Position numbers and translations under genes: made by a program | Notes under the pieces: generated by a model | Seen by the model: only the letters and a program-made list of their open reading frames with translations | What the model was told of the DNA's origin: nothing | Databases searched by the model: none | Shown: piece by piece, positions 10,346 through 22,154 of the stretch | How positions within the stretch are numbered: position 1 is the first letter of the stretch | How the letters are laid out: every line of letters starts with the position of its first letter | Assembly (NCBI GenBank): GCA_001936135.1 | Contig: CP012814.1 | Coordinates: 682,001 to 746,000, forward strand | DNA length: 64,000 nt | Direction: 5' to 3' | From: Saccharomycopsis fibuligera x Saccharomycopsis cf. fibuligera | Taxonomy: Eukaryota > Ascomycota > Saccharomycetes > Ascoideales > Saccharomycopsidaceae

Positions 10346-10833
10346 TTGTGATATATTTCAAGTGGATGTAAAATAGATTGGCTTCAACTTGAGGTGACAA
10401 ATTCTTCAATTACCCGAGTTGGAAGACTTTCACTTTTACTGTGTTTGCTTCCAGGTATTTGGTTGTGTTGGATAATATTCACGATTTGTGATTGATTGAT
10501 GATACTTTTTTGTGTATGAATAACGATAACAGACACTGTACAGAGAATTCAAAATGCTAAAAATGTGAAAATGCAAAGATGCAAAAACAGTGGTACAATA
10601 AAGAAAACAAAACAGAAATGAAAAAAAAAAAAAAAATGCAAAGCAGAGTATATGCTAGCCTTGGTGGATTAATGAAAGAATAAACCAATTCAAGAAAGGT
10701 AAACAACACTTCGAAACTTGTGGGTATCCAAAGAAGATAAAGAAAAGCCAACAGACCAAAAGGAAGGCAGTAAAAAAAAAGAACGAGGAACGAAGCGATA
10801 GTAAATATAAATAAAAAAGAAAGAAAATAATGA

Positions 10834-10872
10834 GTATTAGTATTAGTATTAGTACTAATATTAATATTAGTA
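10834..10872. repeat. TATTAG-type microsatellite with inverted half
   Basis: Repeats of tattag followed by tactaatattaatatta, so the second half is partly complementary to the first and can fold back. Confidence 0.7.
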
Positions 10873-13800
10873 GCACTAAGTTTCCCGAGAGAGTGCACGA
10901 CGCATCTTGCTGCGCTCAGCATTGATATTTTTTTTTTATTATGGCTAATTTAAACTTTCTAACTACTGCCTCTTGCTGCAGTATTTCAAAGTATCCGCAG
11001 TTTTTAGCTGCCGTTTGGTACGCAGCAGTGCGTCCTCTAAAGAGTATTTGCCGCTGCTTCGCGTAGACATTCGCGGTGCTCCACGTCAAGAAGCATAAAG
11101 TAAACGTATCGGAGCGCATTACTGCACCGAGGAACACCGAGGCACGCCAGGGCACGTCAGCGGGAGAGCGCCCCCAGCTAGTTGTAGCTGTAGGGCCCAG
11201 TTTGAACACAGAGACTGTCCTCGATAATAACTTCAAAATTTTGCAAATTTTGGAGAGTCAGGAAGGCAATGCATTTGGTATCTCGCCTATTGCAGACATT
11301 CCGACGGCCCAAAATAGCGAGTTAAGGAACGAAGGCTGGGGGAGTTTGCGGTTACTGAGGTGGTGCGATGCGTGCCATAGTGGTTCTACTGTAGCTGATA
11401 CTGATATTGTAGGACATACTTGCAAATAAACAAGCACTTCATGTTTGAGATGTGATGTTACAGTTAAGGAGGCTGGCTGTACGTTTGAGTGCCTGTCAGT
11501 ATGGTAGATTTGACTGACTAAGGGCACTTAAATTTGTTTTAGGTTCTTGTATATTTATGACAGTAGATGGTATTCGCTTTTGATAACTTTTTTTTTGTTA
11601 CAGGTAATGTTTTTTTTTTTTTTTCGGATACGTTACAAAAATTTTTGCAGAAGATAATAAAAAAAAGAAAAGAAAAAACGTCGAACAATTTAGTGCGATG
11701 AATTTGGATAGTGTTTTATACCATTTTGGCTAGCTCAGTTTCTTTATTTGTTTATTTATTTACCTACCATTTGGGTATCTTTTATCAATTTTTTGTTTTT
11801 GTTTTTGTTTTTTCTTCCTCAAGCCAACGCGTACGCGGCTGGTCGGATGTACCAATTGTTGACTATTATATGCATCGCGAGGGTTCATTCGCGATCGATC
11901 GCGATGAGTGTTTCATTCCAGGTGAGTAGCAGAAACAGACAGCTATTGCAATGCAGATCGCTAGAGACTATCTCATATGATGTATCGTGGAATTAACAAA
12001 GAATGCTCATCATAATGGCCATCAAGTTGACAATCTACCTTTTAATACATCAAAGTTATGACACTATCTTGCTGAGGCCTCTGTCTATACTAAGATTATT
12101 GAGTTTGGTGGCAATACATATACTGTGTCATTGAAGTCACCGTCTCGAGGCTCATCCTGCGCTGCGCTGACCAATATTATTATCATCAACCAAAATGATT
12201 TGTAACCAAATGCAACTTTTTCAGTAGGGTGCTCCTTAAAAAAGCTCTAGCTAAATATAAAACCGACAATTGTCTATAAACGACCATCACCCAGCACCCA
12301 GCATCGCGATAGCACTCATATTTTTAAAGGTAGTCAATCAATCAAATAAATCAAATCAAATCAACAATTGAATTGTTTTTTATGAAAACATGCAAGCCAT
12401 GCGCTGGCCATAGCATGAATATGCATGACGAGTGAGTTTTCTCTGCAGCTGCCAGATGAGAACAAAAGCGCTACCTGTTTTGGAAAGCCGCCGCGCGGTG
12501 CCTACAGTAAACTATAACATTTGCTTAAAATCATGCATAACTTCGGAACGTTTTTTAGGGAAAAACAGGATCACAGCCGGTACAAAATCACGGATACTTG
12601 CAATATATGAGCGTGGGTTGCATTTTGTTTTTGGTCATGTACACAATCGAAAAATAGCGGTACGCGCAAACAGAGACTGCTGTTATGTTTGTGAGCGCGA
12701 TGCTGTAACTGTAGCTGTAGCGAGCCGGGAGAGCGCGTTGCACGGTAGCATATTTATGCTATACGAGTGTGCAAAAGTGCTATAAATATATTTTTATAAA
12801 GGTAAATATCAAATCTTTATGCGGAAATGTATACAAGGGATTTTCTCTGGTACGTAGAATTCGAAGAAAAACCCTTTTAAGGGACGCTGCCAGCCCTTTA
12901 CATACAATTTTTTTTCTCGTTGCCTCTTCTTGTTTTTGCTATTGTTGTTGTTTTTGGCTTTCAATCTTTAATCAGATTTGTGCTGCGAGTAAAAATAGCT
13001 TCAAATTTTTTGCAATTTTTTAAGCGTTTGCATTTTTCTTTTTTTCTTTTTTTTTTTTTCTGTTTCAAAGTTACTGTGTTGGTTTGTATGCAAAAAGACG
13101 GATTATTAGGGGAATGTACAATGGTCTTTGATTTATTTTGTGGCCCACCAACATTTAATCTTAGACAGACGACCTTTACTTGCTAAAAGCTGTGAATTTT
13201 CTTGGCTAGTTGTAGCTGAAGACCAGGACGACAACTACGATATAAGCAGCTTCTATTTTTTAGAAACATCAAACAACGAATGCTTAACGCTAGTTGGTGG
13301 TCCAAATTATGAACTCAATAAGCTGACAATCTCACATTACAGGTATATCTACAGGCATTGACCCGAGTTATAAATCTTGCTAGCCTTATTTGTCTCCTAG
13401 AGAACACCGCTTGTAGTTTTATTGTATCTAGGAAGTTTACTGTTGCGTGTCGAGCCTCCTGAGAGTGACTGCACTATAAATCGGCTTAAGGGACCTTACG
13501 AAGATAACTTCATGGATTTTTCGTTCTCCTCCGCTTCTGTATTATCGCTGACTAAACGATGACCAATCAAATGACAAAAAAAGTTGGTCTGCAAAACATC
13601 AGCGGATATAAGAGTATTACGGTTATGCTGCACTTGACTTTATATAGCTACAATAATAAAGTTCTATCAATTATGTGACACACCTGTATTACTATCTCAG
13701 TTTCCTATTTATTTTTCAAGTTATTTGGCTTTGTAGTATTTATCTTTGATCTTTTTGGTTTATTAAAGGAGCACAATTGATAACCAATCGACGACGATTG

Positions 13801-14112
13801 GTTGGAGCACTGTTGGCAGAACTAGTCTGTCTTTCATGTCTTTCGAGTAATAAGCAGAAGATTGTGGCTTTTTTCGGTAGAGTTACAATGGTAAAATTTT
13901 AGCTTCTGTAACCTTCAGCTTTTCGAAGGAGAGCGAATAATAAAGCAAAAGCAATCATGTGGACTAACTTCAAAACCCTTGAAGGATTTGTGGAGAACAG
14001 GAACGATTCTGTTTTAGGAAAAGAGGATAATAGTCTAAGTGTGTTTCGATCTTTGACCGCGTGTTTCCATCCCCACCACCACCATTCTTGAGTTATTTAT
14101 GTGCTGTGTTTC

Positions 14113-14139
14113 TTTTTTTTTTTTTTTTTTTTTTTTTTT
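14113..14139. repeat. Poly(T) tract, 27 bases
   Basis: An uninterrupted T27 in the upstream region of the PAU-like GPI gene. Confidence 0.9.
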
Positions 14140-15168
14140 GTATTCTGCGACATTCCAAGTCAGCAATATACGTTTTGCTTCTCCATGCCGCGGACCCCTC
14201 ATCTGGTACCAGGCTCCAAAAAGCCTTTGGCAAGTCTACCTAATCCAATCTATTTTTCTAACGTTAACGTTAACAGACTCCTATCGGCTTTTCTCCTGTA
14301 AATGTGCAGCAATAAAGAATGGCACTACAAAATAGTCCCTTTCACTCATGAGTGGCGTCTTGCTATTTGTTTTCTTGCCTTGCTTTCTTTTTGTGCTGGC
14401 GGCCTCGGAAAGACATCGGCTACTGCTCAGCTTCCTCCCCGGTGGATCATTACCAAATAAGTAAACCTATTGAAAAGCGGAAAAAAATACAGACCGCAAA
14501 ATTTGAAATCCGTCAAAACAATTGAAGCAGCAAGTATACTGTATAATATATAGACACACAAATCACAGACAATAGCCATATACAATAGTCTGTTACAAAA
14601 GATGGCATTGTTGTAAATTATTGTCCACCCAGACGGATAAAAAAATATATGCCCCTATCGGTCTATTGATTCCATGGGGAAGGAAACAACCAACGAAACA
14701 CGGTTTGCACGCAGACAGCAGTAAGATTACACTTTCTGAGGAGGCAAATCCTGTCTTTGGCCTTGAAAAGTCTCTGCCCAAAGCTAGTTGCTGTCGTGAT
14801 GGACTGTAGTTTGAGATTTACTAAATTACCCGCATTAAAAGTTTTTTCCTTCGCCAGAACCAATTCAGAAAATAGGAAATCAGAAATTTTTTTCACTTAG
14901 CCGCGATCCGCATGCAGTACGGCGTTCGGCAACGCATAGGGGCTGCAGTTGTTTGGGTGATTTGGGAACCCAAAAGACGTAAATTCTGCGGGAATGGTGC
15001 ACATTTCCCTTAGTCCAAACAAGCGAGCATTATAATAAGGCATAGTGGTGCGTTTTGGCGCCTAAAATCACAGTACTCTGCGTGACGCGGATTACTCCCC
15101 CTCACAATGCTCGAGCGCATCTCCCAAAACGGCGACAATAGCCCACCAACGGTTTCAAATCCTCACGC

Positions 15169-15175
15169 TATTTAA
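15169..15175 (+). promoter_or_regulatory. TATA-like element of the PAU-like GPI gene
   Basis: TATTTAA lies 135 bp before the chosen ATG at 15310, followed by a pyrimidine-rich leader. It also argues against using the upstream in-frame ATG at 15181, only 6 bp beyond it. Confidence 0.5.
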
Positions 15176-15309
15176 GCTTGATGGTTTTCCATCTTTTCTG
15201 CCCAAGAAGTACTTTTCTGTTCTCTTTTTCTGTTCTTCTCTTTTGTTTTCATTATTCTTTATTAATTTATCATTCAAACCAATACCCATCACAAAATAAA
15301 TCTTTCATA

Positions 15310-15876
15310 ATGCAATTCTTGGCTACTTTGTTCACTATCATCACCGCTGTTTGCGCCATTGAAGTCGCTGTGCTTTCTGCTTTGTTCGGTGACTTGCAAT
15401 CCCACTCAGCTGAATATGTTTCATACATTGCTGCTAACCCTCAAGTTTACCCAGCTTCTTTGTACGCTATTGCTCAAAAAGCTTCCACTGCTTCTGATTT
15501 GAACCAATTCACCTCCAACTTCCCAACTGCTGAATTCTCTTCTTTCATCACTGGTTTCCCAGCTTACAGCAGAGTTTCTTCTGAAATGGCTGCTGCTGAA
15601 GCTGCCACCACCGCCGGTTCTTCTTCTTCTTCTTCCGTTGCTTCTTCTACTCTTGCTACCTCTGCTGTTGCTGCTGCTACTTCTAGCAGCAACTCCACCG
15701 CTGCCGGTAGCTCTTCTAACTCCACTGGTGCTACTTCTTCCAACAGCACTGGTGCTTCTTCCAACACCTCTTCTTCTTCTTCTTCCTCTTCTTCCAAGTC
15801 TGGTGCTGAAAAAAGCGCTCAATTGGTTTTGTTGCCAATTGTTGCTGTTTTCTCTTTGTTCGCTTTGGCTTTCTAA
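15310..15876 (+). CDS. Small GPI-anchored cell wall protein, PAU/TIP1-like
   Basis: 188 aa from the ATG at 15310. Upstream in-frame codons from 15178 would add a hydrophobic but unlikely leader. A signal peptide (MQFLATLFTIITAVCA) is followed by a domain of about 70 residues with LFGDLQSHSAEYVSYIAANP and SSFITGFPAYSRV. That pattern resembles the SRP1/TIP1 (PAU) domain, which ends in SSFITxxPWYS in baker's yeast. Then come an Ala/Ser/Thr/Asn-rich stalk with several NST-type glycosylation sites and a hydrophobic C-terminus (LVLLPIVAVFSLFALAF) after SKSGAEKSAQ, typical of a GPI attachment signal. Inferred role: covalently linked mannoprotein of the wall. Codons are strongly biased (ttg, gct, tct, caa), suggesting high expression. 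It sits alone between gene-free tracts of 5 kb and 2.7 kb. Confidence 0.8.
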   Translation: MQFLATLFTIITAVCAIEVAVLSALFGDLQSHSAEYVSYIAANPQVYPASLYAIAQKASTASDLNQFTSNFPTAEFSSFITGFPAYSRVSSEMAAAEAATTAGSSSSSSVASSTLATSAVAAATSSSNSTAAGSSSNSTGATSSNSTGASSNTSSSSSSSSSKSGAEKSAQLVLLPIVAVFSLFALAF

Positions 15877-17041
15877 ATTGATTGAATTTTGATAAGCTGC
15901 AGTCTTTTCATTTTCATTTTTAAAATTTCTTTTAGCTACGCTATAGTTTCTATAGTTACTTGCAATGATGTTGACGGTGTACTACTAATGTCTATTTGAT
16001 TAATAATCTTTTACTTTTCGTTTGATACGTTAGTTTCTGTTTTATCTCAAGCTGTTTTTCATAATACTCTTCTCTGTTCTTTTAGGATTTCATCTACTTT
16101 TGTTATTTCCTCTAGATTGCTTTTTGCTATAGATTCTACAAAGAACCTTTCTTTTCACCAAAAGGTAAAAAAAAAAACTTAATTCTAATGACCCTTCAAA
16201 TTTTGTTCATTTAGCAAAGCGTTGAACTAGGAGTAAGTTGTCAATCATTCATTGTTGAATAAAGTAGAATATGTGTTGGTCTTTTCCATCTTCATGCAGC
16301 ATACAACCACTTAGCTCACAACAAATGCCTCCTATCCCTATTTAACGACAAAAGTGGCTAGGGAAACTCGTTTTACAGGCTTTTTGTCAAATTCATTATC
16401 TTAAAGCACTGCGATTACACTATAGTGTACTTTGTATACGACCACTAAGATAGTATGTTTGGCAAACCATTAGGGTTCATAATTATTAGGTATGCAGTAG
16501 TATACAATACGATACGAGAAATTACAATAAACACACTTCCGATCAGCAATTCTCGTACATGAAGTGCGATCTTAAAAAAGGGTCCCATTATCGAAATAGC
16601 AGAACCAGGTTTGAGCCGCTAGCCGTTGGTATTTGAAGCTTTCCAGCAAATAGATAACAGCATAATAATAAATTTAACAGATATTTAACAGCATGATATG
16701 TCATATAGGTATACAAGATACTCACCATAGCAAGTGAAGCCAATTGGCCCATGGGTCCCCTCTTTAAATTTTTTTCCTTTTTTCCTCAGCATTTCTTACA
16801 TCAAGGAAAAAAATTTTCCTAACATTAAAGTTTTTTTTTCTTTTTTTTTTTTTCTCGAAAGTGAGTCCCATGTTTGCCTAATCTGGATACCTGTTAGTTA
16901 AAATGTCCTCTAATATATGCGTATATATGCAATATTACGCGCTAGTTAGAGAAATATTTGCAGGTTAGCGTTAATCAATGCAACTCAGTGCTGCTGTTTG
17001 CGTCAACATTTACATTAACCGTTAACATGAGAGCAGGTAGC

Positions 17042-17076
<35 letters not shown>

Positions 17077-18615
17077 CTACAAACCAAGCAAAAAAGTGAG
17101 GCGTTTGTGCTTTGTATATACAAGTATCTAGACTTGGCAGCAGCATTTTTATAAGTTAGTTAATTTTGAAAAATGACAGTATTCATAGCATCTGGCAGTT
17201 GAGAAGCATTTGCTTGTTCTTAAGAGGTAGAAATAGGTGGGTAAGAGCTCAACATTTTAATTTATTCATTTAACTCAATTAAATCATCGGGATTTTGACT
17301 CCAAAAAAACACCTGAAATCAATTTGAACGTGCTTGTGCATTTCCGATACTACATATTGTACATTTTTTTCATGCACATCCAACACTATCTCCGAAAATT
17401 TTCCGCGGAAAATAGAGAAAACAAAAAAAAAGCACAAAAACGCCGATTCTAAAACGCCTGTGCAAATGGAAATGCAAAGCTCAACAAAAAAAACGGTTTT
17501 TTACTTTTTCAATTCAAGGTTACAAGCAAATGGCGGGTTGCAAAGCGAAAAGATGTTTTTTCGGCAAGTGCCGAAACTCATCAATGAGGTAATATTTATC
17601 GAAATTATGTCATTAGGAACAGGCCAAGTTGCCGTACATGTGGGATTGTCTCTGACTTTTTGCCTGCGTCTGATTATGTGCATTTCAAATTATGATATTT
17701 TTGTTAAATATGTGCGCTTTTTTGCAAGTGTATTGAACTGTGTAGTTAAAACGCTAGCTGTGTTTATAATTGGCACGCGTATGGCTTTAACATGACTTCG
17801 TAGCTAAAAAAATAGCACAAAGTGTCCACATGCATTATGTTTATGTAGTTGCTTGTTATTATTACCGTAGTGGGGTCATATGTGGTAATTTATTAGCAAA
17901 TTCAAAAAAAAATCATATCAACTTTAAAACCCTCCAACTTCAGTGCTATTACTTCCTTGGTATAGCATACAAGTGTATCAATGAGAGAATTATTAGCTCA
18001 ATATCTATAGATTAATATAGCTAGAAAATCAGAAGCCAATATCAGCTAATATGAAAAGCCTATCATGTATTGCAGTGGTTCTACTCATATTAGTTTTATT
18101 ATTTAAATATTCATCCCAATTACAATTGAAAAATTGTGTCGAAAAGTGCAGAACATTTGAAAGCATGTCTTTTCTTTCTCTTGTATTCGAATTGCAGGTT
18201 GTTGTGGCTTTTGTATTTATTGTGTAGTGCCCTGCCTGTGTCACAACAACTGGCAACATTTTGGTTCAAGCATGTTGAGTACGAACATCAACGCACTAAC
18301 CGGGTGCTCAATGCATAGAAATGCGTATAAACCCAATGGTTTGTCACACATGGCATTATTATCCTAGTACTTGCTTATTCTTCTCATTAGCTAAAAAAAA
18401 CCCTTTAATTATTGGAGCAGATAACCTGCAAAGTTCAAAACGTCAGATAGATTTCGTTCTACATGTTTCAATTTAACTTATTTTGCATGACAAAGCGTAT
18501 ATTATAATTCAATAATGGCAACCGCACCATTCTGACATACCATCTTTTGCAGCAGAAGGGCTTAGTTGGCAACCGGGCAGCACTAATCATCCGAAACGAG
18601 CGTCAAACCAACTTT
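15877..18615. other. Gene-free region (2.7 kb) between convergent genes
   Basis: Lies downstream of both the GPI gene and the INP1-like gene. The longest ORF (17334-17795, plus) has no ATG until well inside and no family resemblance. It contains A30 at 17043-17072 and interrupted T runs near 16830. I see no tRNA or snoRNA signature. Confidence 0.5.
17043..17072. repeat. Poly(A) tract, 30 bases
   Basis: Uninterrupted A30 in a gene-free region. Confidence 0.9.
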
Positions 18616-21462
18616 CTAATACCAGCCAAAAACTTTTGATAAAAGTCCTCCTTTGACTACATCCGAATTACTGTTTCCATAACGATGGAAATCAGAATGA
18701 GACATTGAACGTGTCGGTTGTTGAACTTGCTGATGTGGTCGTTCATTTTCATTCATAATTATACTGTAAATTTCTCTGGAATTCACCCCATTCGTACGCT
18801 TTGATGCTACTGAACCATTTTCACGTCCACCGCCACCGCCACCACCAAATATTGAGTTTTTTAAAGAGTAGTAAGAGCGAATGTCATCATTTTGACCATG
18901 CCTGCCATTTTCAACATAACCATGGCTGTGATTAAAATCTCGCCCATTATTGTATCCTTGGTTGCGTAATCCATTGGCATTGGCGGTGCCGTTACGTCGA
19001 TATGCATAAGTTCTTGTAGTGAATGCACTACGCACGTCATCATTGAGATTGCTATTAGAGTGAGGTTGATAGTAAACAAACGATCTTTGGCTTCTGTTGC
19101 TGACACTACCTCGGCAATTCTCATTGTTAACTACTTTGGTATTATTGTTGTCTTTCATAAGCAGATACTGAGAACTTTGCTTCTGCATGGCACTGAACAA
19201 AACACTGTTTTTTCCCTTTAGAGCACTCTTGATTTTGTAAGCTTCATCATTGCCTATCTGCCCTGTCACAGGTTTTACTGCCATTATAGGTTCAGCAAAC
19301 ACATTGTTTTGATTAGCAAAATCCACGCCATTATCATTGACATCCATCCAACTACTTGTGTTGATATATAAAGAACTTTTTCTATTATCTCTAGCCTCAT
19401 GATGAACTCCTTTAGAGTCTTCATCCAAAATTGGCTTGTCATCATTCACTTTGATTTGGTTTTGAAACCTTGACATTATCGCATCCTTTTGCCCAGTCAC
19501 CAATGATTTTCTTTTATGCTGAAAAATTTCATCGTTAACATCATTGTTTAACTTTTGCGTCAAATCGTGCAAGTAATTCGGGTAATCTAAGTCTTCAAGC
19601 TCATCATCACCCGTTTCTTTAATTATGTTGAGTAGTGCACTGTCCAATGAAGAAGAAGATGAGGTTACAGACGAGGCAGAAGATAACGAGGTTCCTGAGT
19701 GCCCGGAGTTTTTGGTGATGTTACGCGTAGTCTTCTTAGGTTCTACCATCTCGGCTCCTTTGGGTGGTTCGTCTTGGTCGTTAATTGCCACGGGCTTAAT
19801 ATTTTGAGTCTCACCATCCGCCTCGGAATAAATTTTGGTAGGCGACTGAAAATTCTCCTGTTGTAATCTAACACGCATCTTTTGTTCGATTTTTTGCTCC
19901 ACAATTTTAGTAATATATTCATTATAATCAGTGTTCGCAGCACTTGGATTATCCAACTGAATTTTCAGCAAATTTCCGGAAGAGCTATTGCCAATCGAGT
20001 TTGTTCTCACTGTAGGACTGGAATTTGATGGTGAACTCCAGGTCTCGCCAGCAAGCCCTTGTGAAGTTTCTATTTCGTCTTTTTTAATGTACTGAGATTT
20101 CAATTTCGATTTTGGCTTGAAGAGCTTACTTAATCGATTCCCTAAGTGCGACTTATTCTTTCTATTGGAGTGGTCCACTACTTTGTGCTTGGAATCTTCT
20201 GACAGACCCGACCGCTGACTGGAGTTCCGATTTGTATTAACTGAACTGCCATGGATATCTGTAATGTTAAAATTGTTACCTTGAGAATGTTTTCTCTCCT
20301 TCCGGCTATTAATGTTACCGTCTTGTTTCACTATTTCAACTGACTCCTGGAGTTTGCCTTGCTTGGATGGCTCCAAAAGAGGTGAAAGTGAAGGTGATGA
20401 TGATTGTGATCGCGACTGAGATGCTGGAAACATATCCACATAACAGCAGGTCTTTTTAAATATTTGTTCAAGCTTGTCTATTTTCAAGTAAAAGTCTGAG
20501 TTGTTTCCTTCAAAATTGAAAGATTTCAGATTAGAGTAATTAGTAAGTTCGTTTTTACTCATTTCCAAGACAATCTTCCAAAAGCGTTCCGGATGGGAAA
20601 GCATCAACATGAATGTAAGGTTGTTAATTCTAAATATTTTGAGCCTGGGTAATAGAGGATGCACAAAGGTTTCCCTTGTTGTCTTATTCCCGCCTCCGCA
20701 TGACATATAAGTGATTCCACTTTCAATTTCATAAATTTGAAAAACACCATGCGCCGCTAACCGTCCTTTAGAAGACATACTTTTACCTCGGCTTTTTATG
20801 CTGGATGTATCGTTATTTTCAATTTCGGTGCCAGTCTCCCCAGTAGTTGGCGGCGGAGATTGCAGGTATTCGTTGTATGCATCATCACCTTCGTTTGATA
20901 AAATTTCTGTAATGTTACTTCGAATCGAATCAATTGAGTCCACTCTCCTAAGCGAAGATACTGATTTAGAATCAATAGACGATGTTCTGCGCAACAGGCT
21001 GGGAGGATTGGCATTGTAGGTATATATTTTGGCTCTATCAAATGCAATTAAAACATTTCTAGAATTTGAATTTCTATTGTCATTGGATTGTGAGTAGTTT
21101 ACGGATAATGATGACTTGGTTAATACCTGACTAGAGCGCCTAGAAGGAAACAGTATAGTTCCGTTTTTATCGTTGTTGTCTTTTGCAAGAGTTCCATAGC
21201 TTTTCAGCGATGAATTATTGTGATGCGACTTACCCAAATCGGAAGACAATTTGGGCTGCTCAGACGCACCAATTTTCTTGATATGCTGTTGCTGGCTGCT
21301 TGATTTTTGAAAATTGCTTCTCTTGTTGACACTTGAATGGACTTCATTTTGATTCTGTTTTGTTGATTGTATCGTACTAGCTCTTTGTTGTGCTTTTTGT
21401 CTTTGCTGCTGCTGCTGCTGCTGCTGCTGCTTTTCCTTGTGGCGCTGGCTCTCACCTGGCAT
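18616..21462 (-). CDS. INP1: Inp1-like peroxisome inheritance protein
   Basis: A 948-aa protein, about twice the length of S. cerevisiae Inp1. It starts with a basic poly-Gln segment. A conserved block at about residues 145-155 (NVLIAFDRAKIYTY) and 230-297 contains GVFQIYEIESGITYMSCGGG, HPLLPRLKIFRINN and LSHPERFWKIVLE. This order (cortical-type beta domain with SCG, HPxLPxLxI and NPERYW-like motifs) is what I recall for the Inp1 family. Family knowledge: Inp1 tethers peroxisomes to the mother-cell cortex through Pex3 and PI(4,5)P2. The rest (300-948) is Ser/Asn-rich and disordered with basic patches and a Gly-rich run. It is followed on the same strand, 692 bp upstream of its start, by a mitochondrial-looking gene. 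The call rests on one domain. Confidence 0.68.
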   Translation of the reverse strand: MPGESQRHKEKQQQQQQQQQRQKAQQRASTIQSTKQNQNEVHSSVNKRSNFQKSSSQQQHIKKIGASEQPKLSSDLGKSHHNNSSLKSYGTLAKDNNDKNGTILFPSRRSSQVLTKSSLSVNYSQSNDNRNSNSRNVLIAFDRAKIYTYNANPPSLLRRTSSIDSKSVSSLRRVDSIDSIRSNITEILSNEGDDAYNEYLQSPPPTTGETGTEIENNDTSSIKSRGKSMSSKGRLAAHGVFQIYEIESGITYMSCGGGNKTTRETFVHPLLPRLKIFRINNLTFMLMLSHPERFWKIVLEMSKNELTNYSNLKSFNFEGNNSDFYLKIDKLEQIFKKTCCYVDMFPASQSRSQSSSPSLSPLLEPSKQGKLQESVEIVKQDGNINSRKERKHSQGNNFNITDIHGSSVNTNRNSSQRSGLSEDSKHKVVDHSNRKNKSHLGNRLSKLFKPKSKLKSQYIKKDEIETSQGLAGETWSSPSNSSPTVRTNSIGNSSSGNLLKIQLDNPSAANTDYNEYITKIVEQKIEQKMRVRLQQENFQSPTKIYSEADGETQNIKPVAINDQDEPPKGAEMVEPKKTTRNITKNSGHSGTSLSSASSVTSSSSSLDSALLNIIKETGDDELEDLDYPNYLHDLTQKLNNDVNDEIFQHKRKSLVTGQKDAIMSRFQNQIKVNDDKPILDEDSKGVHHEARDNRKSSLYINTSSWMDVNDNGVDFANQNNVFAEPIMAVKPVTGQIGNDEAYKIKSALKGKNSVLFSAMQKQSSQYLLMKDNNNTKVVNNENCRGSVSNRSQRSFVYYQPHSNSNLNDDVRSAFTTRTYAYRRNGTANANGLRNQGYNNGRDFNHSHGYVENGRHGQNDDIRSYYSLKNSIFGGGGGGGRENGSVASKRTNGVNSREIYSIIMNENERPHQQVQQPTRSMSHSDFHRYGNSNSDVVKGGLLSKVFGWY

Positions 21463-22154
21463 TGTGAAGTAAAGTAATACAGAATTGAAGATAAAACCTT
21501 GTATCTAAATTGGCCTTGGGGCTGAGTAATATTACCTATTTTCTAGTGTATAAGCTGCTGCAGTTGTCGTTGTCGCTTGGATAAACCTCATTGAGCAGCG
21601 CCGTTTTCTCGATTTGAGATCACTATCAATCACTCCTTATTGATTCAGAAAAAAGGAGTATTGTTTTCAGCAACAAGGTTATTTTTAGATATAATAATAT
21701 TGATGAGGCTCAACCTAACTTCTATAAAACGAATATCAAAGTAATGCTCTTTCGATTGTGAACAGGCCTGGATGCGCTGTTCCACTATACATCGTTATGT
21801 CCCCTCTGGCCTGCATAAATCAAAATAATCATCAGCTAGGAGACATCAGTAAAATAAACAAGGAAACTTTAGGTCTCGTGACATTTCACACGTGATCATA
21901 TCTCACCTTCCGCTTCAATAATATAAACGCGAAGCATATTATCAAATCTCTGAAGAATAATAGTCCAACTAATTAACAAAGAAAATACACCCTTAACCAT
22001 AGAGAAGAAAATAAGTTCAAACTAAATAACAGTTCGTGTAATAATATAGAAAAACAAAAACCCAAACTAGCAAAAAAAGATTCACCAAAAAATATAAAGA
22101 AAAAGAACAAATATTTGCATATATATAAAGTATAGATATGATACGATAAACCGC
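21463..22154. promoter_or_regulatory. Upstream region of INP1-like gene and 3' region of the next gene
   Basis: About 690 bp. Contains an E-box CACGTG at 21889-21894, a possible Cbf1/bHLH site, and an A-rich leader-like stretch near 22000-22130 that belongs to the 3' side of the neighbouring minus-strand gene. No ORF of note. Confidence 0.45.

Larger units (their letters stand above)
10346..15309. other. Large gene-free region (about 5 kb) upstream of two divergent genes
   Basis: Separates the divergent Whi5/Nrm1-like and PAU-like GPI genes. No ORF here has conserved-looking content. Parts around 10.9-11.4 kb and 12.4-12.8 kb look GC-richer than the rest and produce overlapping ORFs in several frames, which argues against coding. 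Notable pieces: a TATTAG-type microsatellite at about 10834-10872, ACGCGT at 11827-11832, T27 at 14113-14139, and CCCCT/AGGGG stress-type motifs near 14938 and 15096. It may be an extended regulatory region with non-coding transcripts. Confidence 0.55.

Noticed and set aside
10557-11527. ORFs of 89-121 codons in the 5-kb gap
   Set aside because: Low-complexity Phe/Leu/Ile translations of A-rich DNA, or overlapping frames without family signal.
17334-17795. 153-codon ORF in the 2.7-kb gap
   Set aside because: Begins with TTG, the first ATG is well inside, the composition is unconvincing and there is no family resemblance.
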